A stretch of DNA of 64,000 nucleotides from Talinum fruticosum (GCA_021018815.1 JAITYX010000042.1:1627001-1691000), one strand, 5' to 3'; positions 1 through 11,041 are shown, counted from the stretch's first letter. A program made the numbers and translations. Notes: generated by a model not told the origin, from the sequence alone.

Positions 1-1060
1 GTTAGACGAGCCCACTCCGGTTGCCCGCAAGTGGCTCCTTTTCTCGCAAATTTCGTGTAGCTGTTCAAGTTTTGGTAGTTTTGGAGTGTTTGAGTGCTCG
101 ATTTATGGCTATTTAACACGTAAAAACTGCAGAATCCACCATTCATCCATCATTCATCCTCCATTCATCCATTGACAATATCCTACCTTCGTTCATCCAC
201 ATCAAATTGAGACACTTTGAAGAATTGAAGAAAAAGTTTGAAGCAGCTTGTGGGATTTCCATATGAAATCAAGATATTCAAGTGGAGTTCATCAAGTCTT
301 TCAATCCTAATTCTTTATTATTACTGTTTGAGGTTTGACTATCATGTATTAGATTTTATTTATACTATCAATAATCATGTGTGAGTAGTTTTAGTTTATC
401 TAATGATTTGTAATATAGAACAATGAAGTTTGATTAGGCTTTCATGATTTGTACTTGAATTCCGATTTTGATCAATATAAGGTTGTGTTTTTCATTTTTA
501 TGAGTATTTTCAAGGTTTAGAATACTTGTAATTTGACATTAATCTATGAAGTACTAAAATGTGAAATGGAATAATACGACAACCAACTTTTCTACCTAGT
601 TTATGAAATTTGAGAAAAGATTAGTAAATTAGGGGATCAATTTGATAATTTTAAATCTTTAACTTTGATTAATTGTAAAGGCATACGAAAGTCGTTTGTT
701 AGGTTAATTAGAGTAATTCTATTTAGTATCAAAAGAGCGGTAGAATTTTGTGATTATCGATCCTTAATTCAATTAAAAGAATGATCGCACAAATTATGTT
801 TAAATAATCAAACTCATTGCGTTAAAGTCAAATTCCTAGATGTTTTTATCCATTGATAAAATATTAAATTAGTTTTCTTAATTTTAGTTTTAGAAGTAGT
901 TTAGTAAGCAATCAACATCAAAAACTGATTGCTTAGCAATTGTGTAGAGGTATAGTTTAGTGTGTTGCTAAACCGAGTCCTTGTGGGATCGACCTTGACT
1001 AGTTACAACTCATACACCGCGCGCTTGCGGCCTCGTTAGAAATCTTAACCCCAAAAAAAT
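1..1060. other. Non-coding DNA with possible LTR-retrotransposon remnant
   Basis: No credible coding region is visible. At about 940-1045 there is a stretch containing GTCCTTGTGGGATCGACC followed by CACCGCGCGCTTGCGG. Similar wording is common just inside the LTRs of plant Ty3/gypsy elements (Tat/Athila group), so this may be a broken element whose remainder lies outside the window. The family assignment is from memory of such elements; no second LTR, primer-binding site or pol domain is seen here. Confidence 0.3.
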
Positions 1061-1185
1061 TATATCACATATTACATACACCTCTTTGTTATAAAATTTT
1101 TTTGACGTGCCTTTAAAATACATTAAACTACTGGTTATTCACGTAGATATAGACAACATTATTCATTTGGTGGACTAGAATCTTA

Positions 1186-1396
1186 GGGTGTGTTTGGTTG
1201 CAGGGAAAATATTTTCCCAGGAAATTATTTTTCATGGGAGAATGAATTTCCAAGGAAAATAATTTTCCACCCACATTTTCTTTTATTTGGTAGAAGAAAA
1301 ATAATTTTCTAAAATAGCTACTTAAATGCAAAAACCAACCATAAAAACCTCATAAATATGAAAAAAAAGTAAATAACTAATTCAACTTCAAAACCC

Positions 1397-1428
<32 letters not shown>

Positions 1429-1833
1429 TGAGCACCTAAATTTGATAAGTTTGTACATCTCCCTATAATCAAACTTTTCCATGTATAAAATAATAGAAAT
1501 TTTAAAAAAAGAAATAAATACCGTAAAAAAAATTTTCATCTATGAACTTTATAACAAAAAAGGAAAAAGAAAAGAACAAAACTTGGAAAAAAAAACTGAA
1601 GATGGCAAAGTAAGAGAAGGTTAGAACTTGAATTCCCATTGATAAGACTTTATTTTCCCTTGATTGAGGGAGAGGAAAATTAACTTCCTTCCTAATAAAA
1701 GGAAATTTATTTTCCCTTAATTGAGGGAAATTATTTCCCCAGAAAATATTTATCCACCACTTATACTACCAAACATCAGAAAATAGAATGATAATTTTTC
1801 AAGAAAATATTTTCCACTAAAACAAATACATCC
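1186..1833. mobile_element. Tourist-like MITE (PIF/Harbinger type), 648 bp
   Basis: The left end GGGTGTGTTTGGTT and the reverse complement of the right end GGATGTATTTGTTT form imperfect terminal inverted repeats, about 24 of 31 positions matching, ending in GGAAAATATTTTC on both sides. The element is flanked on both sides by TTA (1183-1185 and 1834-1836), the 3-bp target duplication expected of PIF/Harbinger elements. There is no transposase reading frame, so it is non-autonomous. The interior is AT-rich, holds further copies of the GGAAAATTATTTTCC-like subterminal motif, and a TA/TG microsatellite at about 1397-1430. Confidence 0.8.
1397..1430. repeat. (TA)n(TG)n microsatellite
   Basis: Compound dinucleotide run, TA repeats followed by TG repeats, inside the Tourist-like MITE. 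Confidence 0.9.
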
Positions 1834-1836
1834 TTA

Positions 1837-2715
1837 GGATTAATTTCTTTTAATAATGTTACAAACAAATAAAGACAGCCCATGAGTGAAAAAAGAGACA
1901 CAGATAACTATAGATTGAGATTTAGGAAGATCATATTTATCATAATGAGCGGTTTTTATGAGGGAATAATGTATGCTTTTAAAGCTTGAAGATAGATCCT
2001 CATAATTTCTTAGAGTAAAATATTTTTAATTTTTCTTTTTAAATTATAATACAATGTTCTGTTAGACAAAATTTTGTCTGATAAAACCATATTAGATACA
2101 TATAAAAATGGATCAAAGATTACCAAGTATCTCGAGTTCAATTGATGCAGATACGAGACTTTATTTCCCTATTATAGTTCAAATTATGGGTTATAAATTT
2201 CTATAAGAAAGGTTTTTTTTTATTTATTATTTCTCTCTGATTTGTTGATCTTTAATTTGAAAGTTAATTGAAAATTCATCTTATTGGATGAGATTTGTCA
2301 TGTGTTGTGCTATACTCGTAAGCTTCATGCCTCTTGCAATGAATCTATGGCTAGTTAAATAGTATGGACACTTACACCACACATACCTTCAAGATCCCGA
2401 GTGTGATAAAAAATCATTAATATTCTTATATGTAATTCGAGATTTAAATTATACATTATACTCGCTCTTATATAGGTAGTAATGTCACTGACCTATCTTC
2501 CTAGATAAGCTTAAAGACATAATTTTTATAAATATATCTTTTTAACCTATCTTATTAAAACAGACTTATGATTACGGTATAATTTTACATTTGGTGATAT
2601 GATAGTGGTTGGTTTACCCTACGATCGTTGAGCAAAAGCTTAGGTTTTTCTGAAAGAACAAAAGCTTAAGTTCAAAAAGAGACGAGGCAAAGAAAAACAC
2701 GAGCCCAGGAAAAAG
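1837..2715. other. AT-rich intergenic DNA and presumed PPR promoter
   Basis: No gene seen. The last 100 bases before the PPR start codon presumably contain its 5' leader; I could not identify a convincing TATA box. Confidence 0.5.
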
Positions 2716-4160
2716 ATGAAGGTATTGCATCGAGCTCTTCTTCGTTCCTGCAATTCGCTTCTGCCCATCGCTCGCTATGTTTTTGTCTCCTCGACGCTCT
2801 CATTCCACTCTTCAATCAGCCTCCACCATGCCCACCATCATCCGTCCCCATCACCATCATCACAAGGAGGGAGAAAATCATCGGATCCCCAGAATGACAT
2901 TGAGTTCTTCTCGACTACCCAGATTGCCTCTCCTTCTCGAATCCAGAAGTTGATTTCTTCCCAATCAGATCCTCTCTTAGCTAAGGAGATATTCGATTTA
3001 GCCTCTCGCCAGCCCAATTTCTGCCATTCTTACTCCACTTTCTATACCCTCATCCTCAAACTTGGCCGTGCCCGCCAGTTCTCTCTCATGGACGACGTTC
3101 TCTCTCAGGTCAGGCGCCTCCGCTACCCTACCACTCCGGCCCTCTTTTCTAACATTATTCGTATGTATGCCGATGCCCGTATGCCCGAAAAGGCCCTCAA
3201 GACCTTCTACGGCATCGTCGAGTTCAATTGCCAGCCTACATCGAAGCACTTGAATCTTGTCCTGGCTATTCTTGTGGCTCACCGGAACTTCGTCCGCCCC
3301 GCTTTCGACCTTTTCAGGATTGCCCATAAGTACGGGGTGGACCCAAATGTCGAATCTTACAACATTTTGATGCGGGCTTTCTGTTATAATGGGGAGATTA
3401 GTGTTGCATACAAGCTGTTCAATCAAATGCCTGTGAGAGAGGTGATGCCCAGTGTCGAATCTTATAAGATTTTGATGCAAGCCTTGTGTAGGAAGAGCCA
3501 AGTCAATACAGCTGTGGACTTGTTGGAGGATATGCTCAACAAGGGATTCGTGCCCGATACATTGAGCTATACCACTTTGTTGAATAGTTTGTGTAGGAAA
3601 AAGCAGTTGAAGGAGGCATATAAGCTGCTGTGTAGGATGAAGGTCAAGGGGTGCAATCCCAATATCACGCATTATAACACGGTTATAGTGGGGTTATGTC
3701 GAGAGGGACGTGCACTTGATGCAATCAAAGTTTTGAATGATATGCACTCAAATGAATGCTTGCCGAACCTGGAGTCATATCGAACTTTGGTTGGTGGATT
3801 AGTTGATCAGGGGTGCATGATGAAGCGAGGAAGTATATGAAGGAAATGATCTTGAAGGGTTTTTCTCCACATTTTTCAATAGCTCATTCTTTAATCAAGG
3901 GGTTGTGTAATGTTGGTAAGGTTGAGGAAGCTTGTGGGGTGCTTATTGAGCTGCTAAAACATGGGGAGGTGCCACATATCAGTACATGGCAGGCAATTGT
4001 ACCCAGAATTTACGAGGTTGATGAAATCGAAAGATTGGGTAGTTTGCTGGATGATGTGATGAAGGTTGAGATAAGACCTCATACGAGAATACTTGAGGCT
4101 GGTGTGGCTTTGGAGGAGTATTTGATCCGAAAGATACAGGCAAAGTCTGGGAAAGCTTGA
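2716..4160 (+). CDS. P-class pentatricopeptide repeat protein, predicted mitochondrial (one apparent frameshift)
   Basis: Intronless gene for a PPR protein, a family that binds organellar RNA and promotes its processing, stability or translation. The N-terminus is basic and Ser/Leu-rich without acidic residues, consistent with a mitochondrial presequence. From about residue 100 there are roughly ten 35-residue P-type motifs, for example ESYNILMRAFCYNGEISVAY and LSYTTLLNSLCRKKQLKEAY; no E or DYW domain follows. From memory it closely resembles Arabidopsis At4g01400. The frame breaks at the G4 run 3810-3813: the first frame stops at 3838-3840 within a PPR motif, while the +2-shifted frame continues the same motif (HDEARKYMKEM) to the stop at 4158-4160. 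One extra G would give a continuous 481-residue protein. The start is the first ATG, giving the presequence. It is either a real mutation or a sequence error; homology across the break favours error or a very recent lesion. Confidence 0.88.
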
Positions 4161-5416
4161 GATTGTATGTACAGATGGACTAGCTTCTTGATTTCTTCTG
4201 CCTTACCACGAATTGAATCACCAGAACAACCAATGCATTGGACATTGACCTGAGCAATAAAATTATGTAGAAAATTTGAAACATTTTGCTCAGATCAGAT
4301 TGGTGAGAATGGAGATCCTTGTGCATCTGATTCTCTCCCATTAGCAATTGTTGCTCAACTTCAACGCGAGAAGTTCAAAATGATGCTTATCTGCAAGGAT
4401 TCTCATCTGCTTATTAGTTGTTTCTACGCTTTCCTCCTCTGCTATCACCCACCCAATCCTCAGTTGAAGTAAAAGGGTGCCTTTGCTGTTCACCAATGGT
4501 CAGACTCCTTTCCAGTTCTTTTAGCAGATTGTAAAATCTGTTTAATACTTGATGATGGATTGCTACTGCAGGACATGCCATACCCACGCTTTTCGAGGGG
4601 GAGAATGCAGAATGTAATGATTTGGGAGCATGGAGGGTCGAAAATCTTGACAAGAGCAATCAGGCAAATAGGAGGAGGGATGCTGGATCCGTGCCTACTG
4701 CCTAGTCTACTATATAAGATTAACCAGCGGCTAACAGGGAACATTCAAGCGCCACAGCCTCTCCCGCATCCCGCTGAGTATATTGGGTCTTAGCCTCCTC
4801 GGTCACCACAGCAAGTGCTTGAGTATAATTGTTATGTTGAAAAGCAGCCTTCATATGAACTGCTTGGGCATTGTTTAGAAGATTGTTGACTTTTTGCAAA
4901 TCTTAACAAGAGTTCTTTTTTCGTAACACATACTTGCTTCTTTAATGGGATTTCCCTGGCAATTTTTTTGCCTGTTCGCATATGATCTTTCTCATATAAC
5001 TTGGCTCCTGAGCATTGACTTTCTCCTACTCTGCAATCTCTTATTCGCATTTAAATGTAGAATTACTCCTGCTACGTTCCGGGACAATACAATCTAATTG
5101 ATAGTAGAATGTTCTTATATTCACTAGAAGACAGTGTAGCATTTTTTTCAGAAAAAGATGGGACATCATCAATGGCATCAACACCCGGAAATTAGATCTT
5201 CAAACATTAATCCACCCATAAACAGCTCACAAATTTGGAAAAAGGAATTGACTAATCACTACAATGAATAAAGAGTTAAAGACCATGATTTATCATCACC
5301 CAGAACCTACAGCGGCAAATCTCTCGTAGATTAAACATTTGAAAGTAATACAGAAGATAAAAGCCTAGAAAAAAACGAGATTAAGTGATTTAAGGAACAA
5401 AAAGACTACAAAAACA
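4161..5416. other. Intergenic DNA between convergent PPR and PDH-E1 alpha genes
   Basis: Should contain the 3' untranslated regions of both convergent genes. Short open frames around 4400-4800 occur on both strands with no recognisable similarity and no consistent start; I do not regard them as genes. Confidence 0.5.
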
Positions 5417-8114
5417 TTAGACTTGGGCAGTGCCTTCTGTGAACTTAGGGTCCTCACACCGGTATTTACCATCTGGTCCAATTCCGAATCCTTTAGGATC
5501 TGCGAACACATTCTCCAGAAGCTGACTCCGAGGTGGGGCGGGGCTTTCATCAGCAAACTCAACGGCCTCCTCAACTACTTCATCTATCTTCTTCTCAATG
5601 GCCTTCAGATCTGCTTCTGTGGCTAAGTTGTTCTCGGTCAAGTACTTCTTTAAAGCTACTATTGGATCTCTGGAACTATAATGAGCTTTCTCAGCTGTAA
5701 AAACAAGTGATTGATGGGTAAGATGCATATTTTATTTTCATTTAAAAAAACAGTAAAGAGTTTATCTACGTCTCCATTAAATGATTGCAGACAATCACTT
5801 CTGCGGAAAATTCGGCTATACAATCGCCATTTCATGCCTAGATTCGTTGAATTTCAATAATATGATAATACAACCCCCATGAGTGAAAATACTCATGGTA
5901 GTAGGATAACTGTAATTATAATTATGTAGTAAACCAAGGAACCTAATTCAGGATACAGCTCTCAATAGGTCTGGAGGGAACAAACTTGAAATGAGAGTAG
6001 AGAATATATCAGGCTCAGCCGATTATCAGGTTTTGTATAATATCTCATGCTAAACAAGTATCATATTTGTCCTCACAAATTCAATAATTCAATCACCAAC
6101 GGAAATTCTTGTGAAGAGTCTTTGGAGATGAATAAAATGACTACATCATTGATTTTATAAATCATTAGATCATCAAATCAAATGAACATAAACAAGCCAA
6201 CAAGAATTTTTATCATGAGATTTACCCAACTCACCCACCCCTGGCTTTTGCATCCTCGAGCAACAAGGCATAAAAGAGAAAATAAGAAAATGCATGATGT
6301 AATAGGTCCCAATTTATGAACGTTGCGCTATTCCGTGCCACATATGCAGGATCCTTATTATCAGCAAACTGTGACAGGTCACCCAAACAAAATGGAAAAG
6401 ATTTTTAAACGAAAGAAGCATCTTGAAAATTTTTAATCAAAATGGCCTTTCAGAAGCTTCAATTCTGTGCAAGTAGTTGATTTCCTAAGAAATGAGTGCA
6501 TAGATAGGGTGGCACCAATTCATTTGGAGCAAATACATAGGCATTCAGTCCAGTACATATTCATTCAGTTCAGTAACAGAGAATAACATATTGATTTAGT
6601 GCTGAACTTCAATATATAGGCCATTGTCTATCGAGTATTGACAGATGATTCCATCAATCAGCTTTTTATATTAATAACGATAAACATCCATAGCAGGTGG
6701 CAAAGATGATGTTGAAATATAAAGATTGCTGTGATCAATCAATGAAAAAAGATATCATCAACAATTATGAAAAAATAAGCAAAGAAACAGGCCAGATTAG
6801 TCTTACCAGGGTCACGAAGCTCATCGGGATCAGCCAAAGAGTGTCCTCGAAACCTGTAAGTTTCACATTCCACCAAGGTGGGGCCTTCACCTCTCCTAGC
6901 TCTCCCAATTGCCTCCTTAGCCACTTCCCTCACCTTCAAAACATCCATGCCATCCACATGAACACCCGGCATCCCAAAAGCCGGCCCCTTCTTCCAAATT
7001 GCTGGATCAGAAGTTGCCCTCAAATGTGACATCCCAATCGCCCACAAGTTGTTCTCCACTACAAAGATAATAGGCAGTTTCCACAATGCAGCCATGTTCA
7101 AACACTCATAGAACTGCCCATTGTTACAAGTCCCATCTCCAAAGAATGCCACGGTCACATCATCACAGTCCTCATTTAGCGCCTCTCTCTTGTACTTACT
7201 GGTAAATGCAGCACCAGTGGCAACTGGGATACCTTCTCCAATGAAGGCAAAGCCACCAAGAAGGTTGTGCTCCTTGGAGAACATGTGCATAGACCCTCCT
7301 TGGCCCCGGCAACAACCAGTTGCCTTACCAAAGAGCTCACTCATCACAGCACGAGCTGGAACACCTTTGCTAAGTGCATGGACATGATCACGATATGTAC
7401 TAACTACAGAATCCTCCTTTTTCAAGAGCTTTATGAACCCAGTTGAGACAGCCTCTTGCCCATTATATAAATGGACAAACCCAAACATTTTCCCTCTATA
7501 GTACATCTGAGCACACATATCCTCAAAGACTCTACCCAAAATCATGTCCTCGTAGAGCTCAAGTCCCTCCTCCTTCGTGATCAACTACACAAAAATTGCC
7601 CACAAACAGACAGCAAGAATCAAAACTACTTGTAAACTACGAACACAATATTATACCCAAATCAACTGAAACCAAAACAATTCTCCAAATGCAAGTTTAA
7701 GTTTTGTTCGACTTAGTGATGATCTAAGCAAATTCAATAACAGGTAACACTATATGCATGGATTATAAATGCAAAACTACGACGCCCACTAAGTACAAAT
7801 TAAAATTAGGATTCTTTACTAAGAATTCGAAGCTAAAACCCACATGGGCAAGAGTGAGAAGTTACCAGATTGGAAGGGGAGGCAGTAGATTTGGGCTTGC
7901 GCTCCTTGACAACCTCAGCAACAGCGACCACCGAAGAGGAAGCGGATCGACGGTGTTGAGATGATAAAGTTGTAGACTTTGAGAGGCGAAGCTTGCGGGT
8001 AGATCCAACGAAAGAAGACGTCGGTGCAGATTTCGAAGAATCGAAGAGGGGCTTCTCATTGGATCTGAGACTAAGGGGTTGAACAATTTTTGGGGCAACA
8101 AAGGCTGAAGACAT
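5417..8114 (-). CDS. PDH-E1 ALPHA: Pyruvate dehydrogenase E1 component subunit alpha, plastid
   Basis: Three coding exons: 7866-8114, 6807-7584 and 5417-5694 (434 codons), with GT-AG introns and intact phase at both joins (NL|LITKEEG and DPA|EKAHY). The product is the alpha subunit of the thiamine-diphosphate-dependent E1 enzyme, which decarboxylates pyruvate and feeds acetyl-CoA to fatty acid synthesis in the plastid stroma. Residues 1 to about 75 are Ser/Arg-rich with few acidic residues, a transit peptide. The TPP/magnesium motif runs from GDGTCNNG (about residue 232) to ENNLWAIG (about 260). The loop [14 protein letters not shown] lacks the phosphorylated Ser-Met-Ser arrangement of mitochondrial E1 alpha, as expected for the plastid form. 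The C-terminus [13 protein letters not shown] is as in Arabidopsis At1g01090 (428 residues). I prefer the ATG at 8112-8114 (A at -3); an in-frame ATG at 8121-8123 adds three residues. Confidence 0.96.
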
Positions 8115-8123
8115 GGTGGGCAT

Positions 8124-8770
8124 CAATTCAATCACAATGCAGAAATGGCGGAATTATTGAACACTGCGGGCGATAGCTGGCTTACTCTGCAATCCAATTC
8201 GGAGAGGGGAGAGAGAGGGTGGGATTTGGAAGGAGATAGAAAATTGAGGGAAATGGGGAGGGGTTTGAGAGAATAAAAAGAACGATGAGGGGAAGAAGTG
8301 CAGAGGGAGAACAGGGCGGAGAAAACAAGAGGGAGGGAGAAAGTGTGCGTGTATGTGTCTCTGGAAATAACCGTCAACAGAGCGTTGGGAAGACTAATGT
8401 TTATTCAATTACTCAGGAGAAAAACAAATTTGGACGACCAAGAAAAAACAAAAAGAGAGGGTTTTTGGGTCAGTGACCCAACCCAACAACAGGGAGAGGG
8501 TAACAAGGAAAAAGGAGGGAAAAAGGGAAACTAAAATAAAATAAAAAATTAAAGAATGCAAAATGAGAGATGATGCCCTCTCTGATTTTCTTGCATTTAA
8601 TGATGGATTTTTTTTATCTAATTGAATTCTAAAGAGTAATACAATATACTTACATTACAATAAGAGTTTTGGATTTAACTATTAGGTCACCACTCTATTG
8701 ATAACGATAGATGATTCTTAAACATGAGATTATTTGTTATTGGCAGTCGTCTTATATTATATACAAATTT
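8124..8770. other. PDH-E1 alpha upstream region
   Basis: Holds the presumed 5' leader and promoter of the minus-strand PDH-E1 alpha gene. It is rich in GA on the plus strand (CT on the transcribed sense strand) between about 8195 and 8340. No clear TATA box was found. Beyond about 8540 the DNA becomes AT-rich and featureless. Confidence 0.45.
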
Positions 8771-8772
8771 TT

Positions 8773-8906
8773 AAATGCTCCTAGGAGCATATACTCCTAT
8801 GAGAGAGTAAAAAGATTAGACCCACAAAATTCTCTCTATTTTTTCGTTCGTCCAACTATCTCGTTTACATATGGTGAAGAAGCAAATACTTTCAACTGCA
8901 TATAAG
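8773..8906 (+). repeat. Dispersed ~130-bp repeat, copy A
   Basis: About 134 bp similar along its whole length to the reverse complement of 25926-26062. Shared blocks include GGAGCATATACT, GATTAG.CCCACAAAA and ATCTCGT..ACATATG, and both copies end in GCATATAAG. The left end includes a perfect 14-bp palindrome TGCTCCTAGGAGCA (8775-8788 region). It may be a short MITE; no transposase and no clear target duplication seen. Confidence 0.6.
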
Positions 8907-9062
8907 ACGTCCTGTTTGTTATAATTTCTTTTAGTTTTGTATGGCCTATTGACTTAAAAAGTATGACAAATTGAAAAAAAAAAATTCTTTCATGAAAATT
9001 GAGCTATAGAAAGAGTACTCTTTATTTTAGATATTTATTTTTAAAAGAGATGGAAACCAATC

Positions 9063-9134
9063 GGGTCCATAGCTCAGTGGTAGAGCATTTGACTGCAGAT
9101 CAAGAGGTCACCGGTTCGATCCCGGTTGGGCCCT
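9063..9134 (+). tRNA. tRNA-Cys (GCA)
   Basis: A complete 72-nt cloverleaf. The acceptor stem GGGTCCA pairs with TGGGCCC; the D arm is AGCTCAGTGGTAGAGCA; the anticodon arm is TTTGA-CTGCAGA-TCAAG with anticodon GCA; the T arm contains GGTTCGATCC. The unpaired base after the acceptor stem is T (9134), the discriminator U73 typical of tRNA-Cys. There is no intron, and a T-run directly follows (9134-9137) as an RNA polymerase III terminator. Confidence 0.97.
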
Positions 9135-9192
9135 TTTCTTTATTTTTCCTAGTCTTAAAAAAGTAAATTCCCTACCCGAATATTTTTGTGCT

Positions 9193-9217
9193 CTCTCTCT
9201 CTCTCTCCTCTCTCGTC
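9193..9217. repeat. (CT)n run in 5' leader region of the SERF gene
   Basis: CT-rich microsatellite just downstream of the tRNA and ahead of the SERF-like gene; a second low-complexity run of TTTTTC units lies at about 9308-9335 and GATTTC units at 9376-9394. Confidence 0.75.
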
Positions 9218-9446
9218 TCTTTATAATGCTGTCGCACACACGCTTCCTTTCCCCAGTCCGTGAAAGCGCCGATCAGGTCTTCATCTTTCTCTCTCTCATC
9301 TTCTACCCTTTTCTTTTTCTTTTTCTTTTTCTTTTGTTATTCTAGTTTTCATTCTTTGTTCTTCGTTTGATGGTTTCGATTTCGATTTCGATTTTGCAGG
9401 CTTCCTTCTTGCCATACGATTACAATTCGATTCTCCGCGTTTCAAG

Positions 9447-10033
9447 ATGACTCATATCCTTCCCAATTTTCTTCTTCATTTTTGTTCCCTCTGTAAATGA
9501 TTCGTTTTATATTTCACGGAACAAATCCCTAATTTTATCCCCTATTCGCAATGGGTTTAGTGGTTTTCTTCATCGATTGCTTCAGTTCTGTTTTCGAGAT
9601 CTGAAGATTCTTGTTTTGTGTTTATTCAATCGTAGATTTGTATTTTACTTATGGCTGTAACTTGAGTTTTAGGCTAAATCTAGCTCCTTTTCGCCTGTGT
9701 TAAACTTTTGTTGTCTTTAACTGCATTGAACGCGGTAACCAGAGGGAAATCGATCGGCAGAGAGCCCAGGCTCGGAACGCCAAGAAGGGCGCTAAAAAAG
9801 ATGATGGATTGACACCCGAACAACGCCGTGAAAGGTAAAGATTTGTGCTTAATCTGATTGATGATTTCAAACTTCTTAGAATTCGTTCTGGGTTGGTTTG
9901 CTTTTTCCTGGGCTAATGCTAGCTTTCAATTTGTGTTGCTAGGGATGCAAAAGCACTTCAAGAGAAAGCTGCTAAAAAGGCTGTACAAGCTGCCGGAGGT
10001 GGGAATGCTGGAGTCAAAGGCAACAAGAAGTGA
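9447..10033 (+). CDS. Small EDRK-rich factor (SERF / 4F5 family) protein
   Basis: Three coding exons: 9447-9453, 9732-9834 and 9943-10033 (66 codons). The protein begins MTRGNQREIDRQRAQARNAK and contains DDGLTPEQRRERDAKAL, the signature of the SERF/4F5 family: short, highly charged, mostly disordered proteins reported to bind nucleic acids and to affect protein aggregation. Family function in plants is not well defined. Exon 1 carries only seven coding bases (ATGACTC). It joins exon 2 through an intron that starts ATATCCTT and ends AC, a U12-type AT-AC intron; only this splice gives the family's MTRGNQ start. Intron 2 (9835-9942) is an ordinary GT-AG intron joining GAAAG to GGATGC. The 5' leader may itself be spliced (possible acceptor TTTTGCAG at about 9392-9399). 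Confidence 0.9.
9454..9731 (+). other. U12-type AT-AC intron of the SERF gene
   Basis: The intron starts ATATCCTTC at 9454, one base off the U12 consensus ATATCCTTT, and ends in AC at 9730-9731. GTCTTTAAC at 9713-9721 resembles the U12 branch-point consensus TTCCTTAAC at seven of nine positions. The presumed branch A (9720) is 11 nt from the 3' splice site, the short spacing expected of minor-spliceosome introns. The reading frame across the join (ATG ACT C|GC GGT AAC) supports it. Confidence 0.9.
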
Positions 10034-10917
10034 GGGTATATGGACTCTCATTTATTTGATAATGACCCTCATAGGCATCATATCTTGATTTAGGATTGTC
10101 ATATGTGATTGAGTTTTAATCATCGTATCTGGGTGATTGGAGACTGATCTTGTTTCGGTTTATTGATGATCCCTTTTAACTGAATTTCGAGAAACACTTG
10201 TGAATGGTGATACCATCCTTGCGATGTACTTTTCATTAAGTGCATACTTGAGAATGTATCAGTATCATGCTTGTTTCCTTTTTATTGTTGGAGATTTACA
10301 TTCTGTTTGTGTGTGTGTGTGTGTGTTGATTTCCATGTCTTACGTTTATGAGAGTTTAGCTATACATTCCTCAATCTGGCTGCACATAAGAACTCAAACA
10401 GTGGGTGTAGTTTGTGAATCATGAACCTGAATTTATGGGTCTGTTTCCGCCATTTAGAGCTAGGAAGGTTGCCATGTGTGAGTGTGAATGTGGTAGGATA
10501 GTTGAGACAGATGACAGTGTATGCTTGTTATGAGTTCCTCATTGCATTTTTGTTAACCAAATCCCAATTGCGGATCTTAGAAGGGCAGAAAGAGATGTGG
10601 GAAGGTGCTCGCTTATTCTTGTGGCTGGGGTTTGTGAGGAAAGAATGCTATATATCATGTTATCTTATTCATTGATGAGATCACCAAGTTCCTGTTTTTG
10701 GGGTTGAAGATCTTTTGAACTCTGGAATTTTCCCAATGATGTTTATCCTTGTTCATTGATCTCTTTTCAGTATTCAATATTCTAAATAGTAAATTAAAGT
10801 TGCAGTACTTGTAGACTATGCTTAGTTGAGAGTCAGAGGAAAACGTTTCAAGCCCCATGTACATATTGGAGAATGCTCTTCATATCTTCATATGTGCTTC
10901 TTTAAATTTTAATAGGA
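10034..10917. other. SERF 3' region and intergenic DNA
   Basis: Presumably contains the 3' untranslated region of the SERF gene. A (GT)n microsatellite lies at about 10308-10326. No coding region recognised. Confidence 0.5.
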
Positions 10918-10987
10918 GCCTGTTAGCTCAATTGGAAGAGCATTGTGTTGTTTCACAAAGGTTGTGGGTTCGAATCCTACATAGGCT
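10918..10987 (+). pseudogene. tRNA-like sequence, probable tRNA pseudogene
   Basis: About 70 nt with a recognisable cloverleaf: acceptor GCCTGTT against ACATAGGC (six of seven pairs), D arm TTAGCTCAATTGGAAGAGC, and a good T arm GTGGGTTCGAATCCTAC. The anticodon stem TTGTG/CACAA is perfect but encloses only six bases (TTGTTT), one short of a normal loop, so the anticodon cannot be assigned safely. No T-run follows within 15 nt. Internal A and B boxes are intact, so transcription is possible. It could be a decayed tRNA or the head of a tRNA-derived SINE. Confidence 0.6.
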
Positions 10988-11019
10988 ATACTTGGAAATT
11001 ATTTGTTTTATCTGTATTA

Positions 11020-11041
11020 GCTCTAGACTAAAGGCTAGAGC
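11020..11041. repeat. Small perfect inverted repeat (hairpin)
   Basis: GCTCTAG and CTAGAGC, 7 bp each, separated by an eight-base spacer, 33 bp downstream of the tRNA-like sequence. Role unknown; may be chance. Confidence 0.4.

Noticed and set aside
2998..3672. A 224-codon open frame on the minus strand
   Set aside because: It is antisense to the PPR coding sequence, and no recognisable protein results.
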